A DNA stretch of 9,402 nucleotides, from the NCBI GenBank assembly GCA_026397675.1, contig JAPLUH010000212.1:1-9402 (forward strand), given 5' to 3'. The notes beneath the pieces were generated by a model. That model did no database searches. It had not been told where the DNA came from and was given only the letters and a program-made list of their open reading frames with translations. This document shows positions 1-6,800 of the stretch, piece after piece (position 1 is the first letter of the stretch; every line of letters begins with the position of its first letter). The position numbers and the translations under genes are program-made. Origin of the DNA: Verrucomicrobiota bacterium. Lineage in GTDB: Bacteria > Verrucomicrobiota > Verrucomicrobiia > Limisphaerales > UBA9464.

Positions 1-117
1 GCAGATGAAGCCTATGTGGTGGGCGAAGGAAAAGGCCCAGTGGGGGCGTATCTGGATATCGACGGCATCATCAGCCTGGCGCGTGAACATGGTGTGGACA
101 TGATTCACCCGGGGTAA
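1..117 (+). pseudogene. Truncated pyruvate carboxylase / biotin carboxylase N-terminal fragment (5' end outside window)
   Basis: The frame open from base 1 reads ADEAYVVGEGKGPVGAYLDI, then DGIISLAREHGVDMIHPG, then TAA. This matches the N-terminal biotin-carboxylase subdomain of pyruvate carboxylases (and, less closely, acetyl/propionyl-CoA carboxylase biotin-carboxylase subunits), where the segment normally continues HPGYGFLSEN into the ATP-grasp domain. Here the codon expected to encode Tyr is TAA and the next codon is still GGC (Gly); after that all similarity ends in every frame. In the family this motif lies roughly 75-90 residues from the N-terminus, so the product would be a short peptide without ATP-grasp, carboxyltransferase or biotinyl domains and could not carboxylate. 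I infer a decayed or recombined gene remnant. An intact copy would have to lie elsewhere. An assembly join at this point is the main alternative. Confidence 0.6.
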
Positions 118-244
118 GGCAAACCGGCACGGGCTCTGGCTCGAGCACTCCCGTGATCGACGAATGTCTGGGCTGCATTTCCGGGGCTGGCTCCGCGGGA
201 CCGCGCCTCCGCTCGCAGGAAGGCGGCAAGGGAGGAGGGGGTTT

Positions 245-268
245 TCGCGCTGCGCGCGAGGGTTTTTT
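245..268 (+). terminator. Possible rho-independent terminator after the carboxylase fragment
   Basis: TCGCGC (245-250) pairs with GCGCGA (254-259) around a TGC loop. The stem can be lengthened by T-G wobble pairs between 242-244 and 260-262. A run of six T follows at 263-268. The stem plus T tract fits an intrinsic terminator reading on the plus strand, about 130 nt behind the truncated carboxylase. The three-base interruption (GGG) between perfect stem and T tract and the short stem keep confidence moderate. Confidence 0.4.
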
Positions 269-455
269 GGTGTTTGCCTTCAATGCTCGCTCCGGTGCGG
301 TCCCGCTGCCGCTGGAGGGACCGTTGGGTGTGAATGAATTCCATCGCCGGAGGCGATTGTGAAAAGGGCTTTCGAGCCTCAATCCTCTCGCCCCGCTTTT
401 CATTCGCTCGGTTATCACCCCCATGAAGCTCCACCGCTGCGGCCTAGGCTCGACT

Positions 456-485
456 TTGCGAGAAGGGGTTGGTAAGTCCTCGCAA
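456..485. promoter_or_regulatory. Inverted repeat upstream of the FKBP gene
   Basis: TTGCGAG at 456-462 and CTCGCAA at 479-485 are exact reverse complements separated by 16 nt, lying 54 to 84 nt before the FKBP start codon. The spacing between the half-site centres (23 bp) could suit a dimeric regulator bound on one face of the helix, or it may be a simple RNA hairpin in the leader. No regulator is encoded nearby to link it to. Confidence 0.25.
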
Positions 486-539
486 TACAACTGCCCCGAA
501 GTACGCCGTTGAGCACGGGGTGGAGCATGCAGGCTGACA

Positions 540-1478
540 ATGAAAACACTTCCGATCTTCCTATTGTCCGGCGTTCTGGCCGGTTCATTGCTGGGGCAGA
601 ACAACGCCGTCAAGGTGTCTCCAGCTCCCGCTTCGGGCTCGTCTACCAATGCACCGGCTGTCGACCCTGGGGCTGGTAAGTTCAAGACCGATCTCGAGAA
701 GCACAGTTACGCCATGGGCGTGCTCTTGGCCGGAGACATCAAACGCCAGTTGTCGCGTGGCAGCTACGAGCACGATGCCGAGATCGTCATCAAGGCGTTC
801 TCGGAGGCGCTCCGCGGCAAGCCGACGGTGATCACCGACGGTGAGGCTAATATTATTTTGCGGAACTACAGCACCGAGATTCGCAAAAAATCTGAGGAAA
901 AGCGCAAGGAAGACGGTGAGAAGGCCAAGGTGGTGGGCGAGGCATTTCTGGTAGCCAATAAGGCCAAGGAAGGCGTCAAGGTCACGGCCAGTGGTCTGCA
1001 GTACAAGGTGCTCAAGGCGGCTGAGGGCGCTAAGGCCAAGGGCGATGATGTCGTTGAGGTGCATTACCGAGGAACGCTGGTCGATGGGACCGAGTTCGAC
1101 AGTTCCTACACTCGCGGACAGCCAGCCAGCTTTGGTCTGAGCCGGGTGATCAAGGGATGGACCGAAGGGTTGCAACTCATGACGGTGGGCTCGAAGTACC
1201 AGTTTGTGATTCCTTCGGATCTGGCTTACGGACAGAACGGTTCTCCGCCGAAGATCCCGCCCCATTCCACCCTCATCTTCGAGGTGGACTTGCTGAACGT
1301 GAAGCCGCAGGTCGCGCCGCCGCTGCCCAGCAGCGTCACCAGCGATATTATCAAGGTTCCGAGTGCCGATGAGTTGAAAAAAGGCGCCCAGATCGAGGTG
1401 ATCAAGTCGACCGATGCCGAGCGTCTCCAGAAGGAGGCTGCCGAGCAAAAGAAGAAGGCTGACGCTCCTAAGAAATAA
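540..1478 (+). CDS. Exported FKBP-type peptidyl-prolyl cis-trans isomerase (FkpA/Mip-like)
   Basis: This 312-residue protein is predicted to catalyse cis-trans isomerisation of Xaa-Pro bonds and assist folding outside the cytoplasm. Residues 1-20 form a signal peptide (Lys at position 2, hydrophobic core, Leu-Gly-Gln end; no lipobox Cys), followed by a Ser/Ala/Pro linker to about 46. Residues 48-146 resemble the helical FKBP_N dimerisation domain (LEKHSYAMGVLLAGDIKRQ, then a Lys/Glu-rich helix). Residues 150-253 are the FKBP fold with most of the FKBP12 pocket residues: Y176, F186, D187, F198, V203, I204, W207, Y230 and F247. A further charged tail of about 60 residues (254-312) with a KKK-rich end is longer than in FkpA. 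Start ATG 540 is chosen because the signal peptide begins there; GGAG at 522-525 is rather far upstream. It is probably a single-gene unit, as a strong hairpin follows. Function is well supported; substrates are unknown. Confidence 0.92.
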   Translation: MKTLPIFLLSGVLAGSLLGQNNAVKVSPAPASGSSTNAPAVDPGAGKFKTDLEKHSYAMGVLLAGDIKRQLSRGSYEHDAEIVIKAFSEALRGKPTVITDGEANIILRNYSTEIRKKSEEKRKEDGEKAKVVGEAFLVANKAKEGVKVTASGLQYKVLKAAEGAKAKGDDVVEVHYRGTLVDGTEFDSSYTRGQPASFGLSRVIKGWTEGLQLMTVGSKYQFVIPSDLAYGQNGSPPKIPPHSTLIFEVDLLNVKPQVAPPLPSSVTSDIIKVPSADELKKGAQIEVIKSTDAERLQKEAAEQKKKADAPKK

Positions 1479-1490
1479 CCTTCTCTTAGC

Positions 1491-1526
1491 GCTGCGCCGC
1501 CGTGAACCACGGCGGCGCAGCCATTT
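1491..1526 (+). terminator. Strong stem-loop terminator after the FKBP gene
   Basis: GCTGCGCCGCCGTG (1491-1504) and CACGGCGGCGCAGC (1508-1521) are perfect reverse complements, giving a 14-bp GC-rich stem around an AAC loop. It begins 12 nt after the FKBP stop codon. Only a short T tract (TTT at 1524-1526) follows, so it may act as a terminator, a transcript-stabilising hairpin, or both. Confidence 0.6.
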
Positions 1527-1589
1527 GCAGGGCAAGTCCACCCTCGGAGGGTCGAGTTTCCTCAATCTGCCGCTTGCATGTCCCGCGGA

Positions 1590-1628
1590 CTGGAGTACCT
1601 GTCACTCCAGGAAATAATACGTCTGCGT
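1590..1628 (+). promoter_or_regulatory. Leader hairpin and ribosome-binding site of the halogenase-like gene
   Basis: CTGGAGT (1590-1596) pairs perfectly with ACTCCAG (1604-1610) around a 7-nt loop. The 3' arm runs into AGGAAA at 1609-1614, the best Shine-Dalgarno candidate before ATG 1629, so the hairpin could partly hide it. If translation instead begins at ATG 1578 this stretch would be coding, but that ATG has no purine-rich site before it, and the 17 extra residues precede the normal start of the flavoprotein fold. Confidence 0.3.
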
Positions 1629-2909
1629 ATGAAAACGGTGGAAAACTACGATTCAGTGATCATTGGGGCAGGTCCAGCTGGTTGCTCCGCGGCGACCGCT
1701 CTGGCCATGCACGGTCGGAGAGTCTTGCTGGTAGAACGGGAGAAGTTTCCCCGGTATCATATTGGCGAGTCGATGATCCCCTTCACGTATCCGCCGTTGG
1801 AGCGGATCGGGATGATTCCTAAGCTCCGCCAGTCGAGCTTCATGAAAAAGTATTCCGTGCAGTTCGTTTCCCCTTCGGGCCGTGCTTCGCAACCCTTCTA
1901 TTTCTTCAACCGGTATGATCGTGAAACCGTGGCGCAGTCGTGGCAGGTCCTGCGCAGCGAGTTCGACCAGATGATGCTCAACAATGCCCGAGAGCACGGC
2001 GTCACGGTTTGGGAAGAGTCGGAAGTCACCGAACTGCTGCAGGACGGCGTGGGCACTTACTATGGTGTTCGGGTCAAGTCCCGCGAGTATGGAGAGGTGG
2101 AGGTTCGCTCGCCAGTCACCGTGGACGCGACGGGGCGCGAGGCCATCGCTGCCACTCGCAACGCTTGGAGGCGTGGTGATCCCAAGCTCAACAAGGTTGC
2201 CGTGTGGACTTATTACGAGGGGGCCAAGCGGGACACCGGCATCGACGAGGGAGGCACCACAGTGGCTTTCATCCCGGACAAGGGTTGGTTCTGGTACATC
2301 CCTCAGCACAACAATCGGGTGAGCGTGGGCGTGGTGGCCGACGGCAAGTATCTGACCCGTGAAGGTCTCAAAGACCCTGAGGCCATTTTTCAGCGAGAAA
2401 TCGGGCAAAACAAATGGATCCAAGACCATTTGTCCACGGGTCGAGTGTGCGATCAGTACTGGCTCACGGCCGAGTACACCTTCCGCTCCGAATACTGTGC
2501 CGACCGCGGATTGGTGCTGGTGGGCGATGCCGTGGGCTTCTTGGATCCAGTGTTCTCTAGTGGCATGATGATTGCATTGAAGACCGGGGTGGCCGCCGCG
2601 GACGCCATTCATGCAGCGTTGCAGGCCGGCGACGTTTCTCCGGAGCGATTCACCGAGTATGGTCGGGTCACCCGTCAGAGCATCGAGAACATGCGCAAGC
2701 TGGTGTATGCCTTCTACGACCCGAACATCAGCTTCAAGACCATCACCGACCAATTTCCGGATTTGGCCAATGACCTCACCGATTGCTTGTCGGGCGATGT
2801 AAATAAGGACTTCACCCGGATGTTTGAGGCATTCTCCCACTATACTCCGATTCCTGACGAGTTGCCGTATGGTGCTCCGAAGTTCGCCGCGGCCGCCGTC
2901 GCTGCCTGA
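1629..2909 (+). CDS. FAD-dependent halogenase-like oxidoreductase
   Basis: A 426-residue flavoprotein of the flavin-dependent halogenase / geranylgeranyl-reductase superfamily, predicted cytoplasmic. The Rossmann FAD motif GAGPAG lies at residues 13-18 and the ADP-ribose-binding acidic residue in LLVERE follows. HIGES at 44-48 is typical of PltA/PrnC-like halogenases. Lys73-Lys74 in FMKKYSVQF occupy the place of the catalytic lysine. WFWYIP at 220-225 fits the halogenase WxWxIP signature. GDAVGFLDPVFSSG near 300-312 holds the FAD-binding Gly-Asp and an FxxPxxSxG motif. Such enzymes use reduced FAD, oxygen and halide to halogenate an electron-rich substrate with the help of a separate flavin reductase, which is not in the window. 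No carrier protein or biosynthetic cluster lies beside it. An alternative start at 1578 adds 17 residues; 1629 is preferred because the fold begins about eight residues in and AGGAAA precedes it. A non-halogenating oxidoreductase or hydroxylase remains possible. Confidence 0.85.
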   Translation: MKTVENYDSVIIGAGPAGCSAATALAMHGRRVLLVEREKFPRYHIGESMIPFTYPPLERIGMIPKLRQSSFMKKYSVQFVSPSGRASQPFYFFNRYDRETVAQSWQVLRSEFDQMMLNNAREHGVTVWEESEVTELLQDGVGTYYGVRVKSREYGEVEVRSPVTVDATGREAIAATRNAWRRGDPKLNKVAVWTYYEGAKRDTGIDEGGTTVAFIPDKGWFWYIPQHNNRVSVGVVADGKYLTREGLKDPEAIFQREIGQNKWIQDHLSTGRVCDQYWLTAEYTFRSEYCADRGLVLVGDAVGFLDPVFSSGMMIALKTGVAAADAIHAALQAGDVSPERFTEYGRVTRQSIENMRKLVYAFYDPNISFKTITDQFPDLANDLTDCLSGDVNKDFTRMFEAFSHYTPIPDELPYGAPKFAAAAVAA

Positions 2910-2982
2910 CAAAACCCACGCCCTAGTTATCGACGTTGGCCGAGGGCAGCACTGAGCTCACCACTGAGGTCGATGATAGCGC

Positions 2983-3000
2983 TCTTGCCTTCGGGCGAGA
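2983..3000 (+). terminator. TTCG-capped hairpin between halogenase-like gene and sulfur carrier gene
   Basis: TCTTGCC (2983-2989) pairs with GGCGAGA (2994-3000), one pair being T-G, around a TTCG loop, which is an unusually stable RNA tetraloop. It sits 74 nt after the halogenase stop codon and 36 nt before the carrier start. There is no real T tract, so it could be a weak terminator or a structured leader of the carrier gene. Confidence 0.3.
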
Positions 3001-3035
3001 TTCCCGGATTCTCTGGGACTTTAGGAACTGATCTT

Positions 3036-3311
3036 ATGGCCGTACACGTCCGCATTCCCACGCCGCTGCGCAAGCTCACCCACGACGTTGAACTTGTTCA
3101 GGTGAGCTCTGGCACCATCGCCGGAGCGATCGCTGAGCTGCAGAACCAATGTCCCGGCATCGCCGAGCGCCTGATCGACGAAAAAGGTGAGGTTCGGCGC
3201 TTTGTGAACATCTACCTGAACGAGGAAGACATCCGCTTCCTCGACAATCAGACCACCGTCATCAAGGACGGCGACGAGATTAGCATCATTCCGGCGATAG
3301 CCGGGGGTTGA
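3036..3311 (+). CDS. MoaD/ThiS-family sulfur carrier protein (CysO-like)
   Basis: A 91-residue ubiquitin-fold sulfur carrier. It has the beta-grasp pattern of the family: strand near 2-8, helix at 26-47 (TIAGAIAELQ...), and the signature VNIYLNEEDIRFLD at 57-70 followed by VIKDGDEISIIPAIAGG at 75-91. The protein ends in the free Gly-Gly that an E1-like (MoeB/ThiF) enzyme adenylates and converts to a thiocarboxylate. The sequence resembles mycobacterial CysO, which donates sulfur to a cysteine synthase, more than molybdopterin-synthase MoaD. ATG 3036 has AGGA nine bases upstream (3023-3026); the frame is open further 5' but the family begins here. The NIL-domain gene follows after 35 nt on the same strand, so the two are probably cotranscribed. 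No E1, cysteine synthase or Mov34/JAMM protease is in the window, so cysteine, homocysteine or another product as the sulfur sink is open. Confidence 0.88.
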   Translation: MAVHVRIPTPLRKLTHDVELVQVSSGTIAGAIAELQNQCPGIAERLIDEKGEVRRFVNIYLNEEDIRFLDNQTTVIKDGDEISIIPAIAGG

Positions 3312-3346
3312 TTCTTTTTGGCTGTCCCAACCTCTCTAACGGCACC

Positions 3347-3703
3347 ATGCCCACCAAAATTTCCAAGCCTTCTAAGGCCATAACAACTCCCAAGGGTGCT
3401 CCAAAAGCTTTCAAGGCTTCCAAGGCAGTCAAGCCGCTGCGAAAGAGTTTGGACTCTGACAAGACCGCCGCTCGTTTCTGGCTGACCTATCCGCCTCAGC
3501 GCATCAAGGCGCCAGTGATTTGGAAATTGGGGCATCAGTTCAAGCTGGTGACGAGCATTCGCCAGGCGAGCGTGACCGATGTGGTCGGTATTGTTTGCTT
3601 GGAAATCGAAGGGGCTGCCTCGGAGATCACCGCCGGGGTGCAATGGCTCAAGAAGCAAGGTGTGCGGGTCGAACCGGTAGAGCTGAGCGCGGTCGAATCC
3701 TGA
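3347..3703 (+). CDS. NIL-domain protein with basic N-terminal tail
   Basis: A 118-residue protein. Residues 43-112 (FWLTYPPQRIKAPVIWKLGH, later SVTDVVGIVCLEIEGAASEI and WLKKQGVRVEPVE) match the NIL domain, an ACT-like fold known at the C-terminus of MetN methionine transporters and joined to ferredoxin modules in proteins of methanogen homocysteine synthesis. Neither an ATPase nor iron-sulfur Cys clusters are present here, so it is a stand-alone NIL protein. Residues 1-42 are low-complexity and rich in Lys, Ala, Pro and Ser and look disordered. The start is uncertain: ATG 3347 has no clear ribosome-binding site, while TTG 3308 would overlap the carrier stop and suggest translational coupling. 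Placement directly behind a sulfur carrier supports a role in sulfur amino acid metabolism, perhaps ligand sensing or protein partnering; this is inference. Confidence 0.8.
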   Translation: MPTKISKPSKAITTPKGAPKAFKASKAVKPLRKSLDSDKTAARFWLTYPPQRIKAPVIWKLGHQFKLVTSIRQASVTDVVGIVCLEIEGAASEITAGVQWLKKQGVRVEPVELSAVES

Positions 3704-3790
3704 AATTACTCGGCAACACGATCAACGACACTATCAAGGCCATTGCTCTCAGGACCGTGAGTCCCTGAGTTTCGACGCTGATTAGTTTTC

Positions 3791-3833
3791 AACAGGCCGA
3801 GCCCTAACAAGGGTCATCGGCCTGTTTTATTTT
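3791..3833 (+). terminator. Rho-independent terminator of the sulfur-module operon
   Basis: AACAGGCCGA (3791-3800) pairs perfectly with TCGGCCTGTT (3817-3826); CCC (3802-3804) and GGG (3811-3813) can extend the stem inside the loop, and TTTTATTTT follows (3825-3833). The T tract is on the plus strand, so it ends transcription coming from the NIL gene. The stop codon of the convergent 1110-residue gene (3814-3816) lies inside this hairpin. A second, weaker imperfect hairpin precedes it (CTCAGGAC at 3748-3755 with GTCCCTGAG at 3761-3769, then TTT). Confidence 0.85.
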
Positions 3834-6800
3834 CCACCCGCTTGGCTTCCACGCGGTCGTAGTTCAACGGGCCCACCCAACGGGTGTTGAACCGCTGGTG
3901 CAGGGCATCGCTGGGGAAGGACGGGCGGGCCTCCCGGCCATGACGCGCGTCGTCCATGCCATGCCAAGGCATGGGCTCAATCCGGTCTCCGGCGGCAACG
4001 TGGTAATCGGCATCCTTGTTCCATCCGACGGTCCAGAGGAAGAATCGCCGCGCGTGTCCGGAGGAAATTTGCGGTAGGCCCTCCGAGGCAAATGACAGAG
4101 TCAATTCATCGCCCGCGGCCACCGTCACTACCCCGTTGTCCTCGGCTGCAACGAGCTCATCGACCGAGCCATATCGGGTGGCCCAACCGCTGGGGGTGAT
4201 TCGCCACGAAGGGCGCTGACGGACACTCTCATGCAGGGGGGTGAGCGGGTCTGAGGGGCCCGTGGCGGCAAACTCTCCGTAGCCATGCCAATGGAGATCG
4301 GTCGAGGTGGGGCGCCGAGTACTCACCTCGGCGGGTTGGTTGTTTTGGAACAGGGCGATGCGGTCCCAGTGCAGCTCAAACGCGTAGGTTAACCGCAGGC
4401 GTCGAGTGCCCGCCGGCAGGTGGCCTCCCAAGGGCACCAGGATGGTCTTGGTGCGACCGGCGGGTGCGCCAACGCTCACTTCTCGGAGCGGTTGCCATTG
4501 GTTCGGAGCCGTCTCTGCTTCGAGTTGGGGGAAGGGGAAAGGCAACTCCGGATCATGGCTGCCGGCAATGTTGGCCATGCCGCCGCCAAAGCGCAGCCAA
4601 CCGCTGAGAGCCAGGGTAAGTCCCGGGTGGTTGGTCAGGGGCCCAAAATCCAGAACGATCGAAGTGGATTCTGACAATCCTCGCAGTTGGGGAGCCCGCA
4701 AGCGCGGTGAAAACCGTTGTCCGTCCTCTTGATCTAGTGTGGCGGTCAGAGACGAACCATCGCCTGCCTGGGCCTCTCGGAGCGGAACACGACCCGAGAG
4801 AATTCGTAGTTCGTGGCGAGGGAAGGGCGGTCCGGGCACCAGTTTGCTCGTGGAATGGGCCTCAGCGCTCGCCGGAATATCCACCCAGCCGAGCTTGGCT
4901 TCGTCGAGGTAGAGTATTTCGCGCAACTCCTCGGTGAGTTGCACGGTGTAGTGTCCCTCTTTGGGGACGAAATCGGCTGAGCCGCCGAGCGATACCCATT
5001 CCCGAGGGTCCGCCACGATGTTGTGGCCGGGCCGAGAGGGGAGTCCTACCGGCGCAGAGCTGAGAATGTCGGTCAGGAAGCGGAACCGAGTGCCGTCCCA
5101 GGCGTAGAGGTAAGGGCAGGAGCCCGTCGGGTTCTTGGGCTCGATGAGGTCGATCACCTGCTTCGGGTGGGCGCTCACCCCAAACAAGGGTTGGGTATCG
5201 GCCCAGCGGGCGAGGACCGTTTCGATGTCTTTGTGGCGTCCCACGCCGATCTCCACGGGCTTGCGCTGGACGCTGCGCAGGGCTCGCCAATTGCCGGCGT
5301 TGAGCTCGATGTGCAGGCCGATGCCGCTGAAATTCGATCGGTTTCCGATGGGGCGAAACTTGACCAGGCCATTGGCGTTGGCCCCGTCGTTGCGGAAGAA
5401 TTGGACTCCGCGTCCCTGGATCTCGAGGAGGCAGTCAATGTCGCCGTCTTGATCAAAGTCCGCGAAGGCGGCATGGCGCACGGTGAAGCCCGCTAGGCTC
5501 TTGAGTCCCAGCGACTCGGTCATTTCGTGGAAACCCCGGCGGCCGCGGTTGCGCCAGACTCGGAGTCCATCGGTGCCCCAAGAAATTAGGTCTAGCCAGC
5601 CATCGTTGTCGTAGTCGAGGGCGCGGATCTTTTGGATCCCGTTTTTCTTGGCCGGGAGGCGCACGGGTTCACGAAGTCCACCGAAATACAGGGCCACTGC
5701 GGTCTCGGTCACCAGGACCACGTCGGCCCGAAGGTCGTTGTTGAAATCACCGACGGCCAGGCATCGAGCCACTGGCCAGTCCGTGGGCTGAGCCATGGCC
5801 GACAAGCCCTCCCGACGTTGATTGGACAGGATCCAGGGCGGCTCTCCCTTGCGCGTGAGCAGCACATCTGGGAGGTCGTCGTTGTTCCAATCTTCGATGG
5901 TCACCGAAGTAACACCGGTAATATCAAATCCATCGCCCGGACCTGCTTTGCGTTCGCGGAAGATGGCCGTTCCGTAATTGGTGAAAGCCCTAAGTCGGCC
6001 TTCTGGGGTGACCGCCAGTAGCGCTAGTTTACCGGTGATGTCGATGTCCCCCAGGGTGGCGTCTGTTCCTTTCAGAGCCCGGATCCCACCCAGAGCTGAT
6101 CCGTCGGTGATGAACCCGTTGGTGGCGAACTTGAGCAATTGAGACCCTTCGGATCCCACGAGTAATGCGTCGTCGTAACGGTCGTTGTTCAGGTCTCCAA
6201 CGACGATTTCTTGAACCTTACCAACCGTGGAGGCCAAGGGTTCGGACCTTGCCGTAAATGTGGCGTTGGAGTTCCAGAGCAGATGCAAACGCCCTTGGTC
6301 ATCGTTGAGCAAAACATCATTCCAACCGCGACGGTTCAAGTCGAACAAACCAAACGGGCCTTTGAGTTGACTCGCCTCAGGGCCCAGGGCTCGGGCGGTG
6401 TCCTCCACAAATTGGACAGAGACCGGGTCGGATTCGGGCTGCTCGAGGGCGAATGGCGCGAGAATTTCGGTGTACTTGCATTTCTCGAAGAGAGCCGGGT
6501 TGTCGGCCGCCTGCGACTTTCCGGCTGCGACCCGTTGGTGCTCGGCCAACTCAGCAGATGCTTGCTCTCGGGCTCCCTGCCGCAGGTAGGCCTGGCTGAG
6601 TTGGTAGTGGGCCGAAGGGTGATCCTTGTCGAATTCGATCACCTCGACGAATTGCTCGGCGGCGTCGGGAAAGCGTCCCCAACCTGCATAGGCGAGGCCC
6701 AACTGGAAACTCACGGTGTTGAGGGTGCGGTCGGCTTGCTTGGCCTCGGTCAGCGACTGGACCGCGTTGGAAAAGGAGCCTAGGCGTAGATGAGCGCAGC

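Larger units (their letters stand above)
118..539. other. 422-nt gene-free block rich in short hairpins
   Basis: No convincing protein is encoded on either strand: the open frames have Arg/Pro/Ser-rich compositions typical of random GC-rich DNA and resemble no family I know. Several perfect stems follow one another: 245-250/254-259 (loop TGC), 298-304/317-323 (7 bp, 12-nt loop), 343-348/352-357 (loop GGA), 367-370/375-378 capped by TTCG, and 456-462/479-485 (7 bp, 16-nt loop). The block starts exactly where similarity to pyruvate carboxylase breaks off. It may be a dispersed non-coding repeat or a structured RNA region; it must also contain the promoter of the downstream FKBP gene, but no clear -35/-10 pair stands out. 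Confidence 0.4.

Noticed and set aside
115..150. Possible stop-codon readthrough or recoding at TAA 115-117
   Set aside because: The frame after TAA shows no biotin-carboxylase sequence and meets another stop within about 12 codons, so readthrough would not restore the protein.
71..685. Minus-strand open frames of 204 and 109 residues across the gene-free block
   Set aside because: Arg/Pro/Ser-rich composition, no recognisable domain, and the longer one runs into the FKBP gene on the opposite strand. They look like chance frames in GC-rich DNA.
585..1565. 326-residue minus-strand open frame opposite the FKBP gene
   Set aside because: It is a shadow of a well-supported plus-strand gene: Arg/Leu-rich with no family similarity.
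1653..2912. 419-residue minus-strand open frame opposite the halogenase-like gene
   Set aside because: It is rich in His, Arg and Gly with no motifs, as expected for the antisense of a GC-rich gene.
3520..3768. Open frame of 82 residues overlapping the NIL gene and its downstream spacer
   Set aside because: It lies in another frame over most of the NIL gene, with no ribosome site or similarity; the NIL frame is clearly coding.
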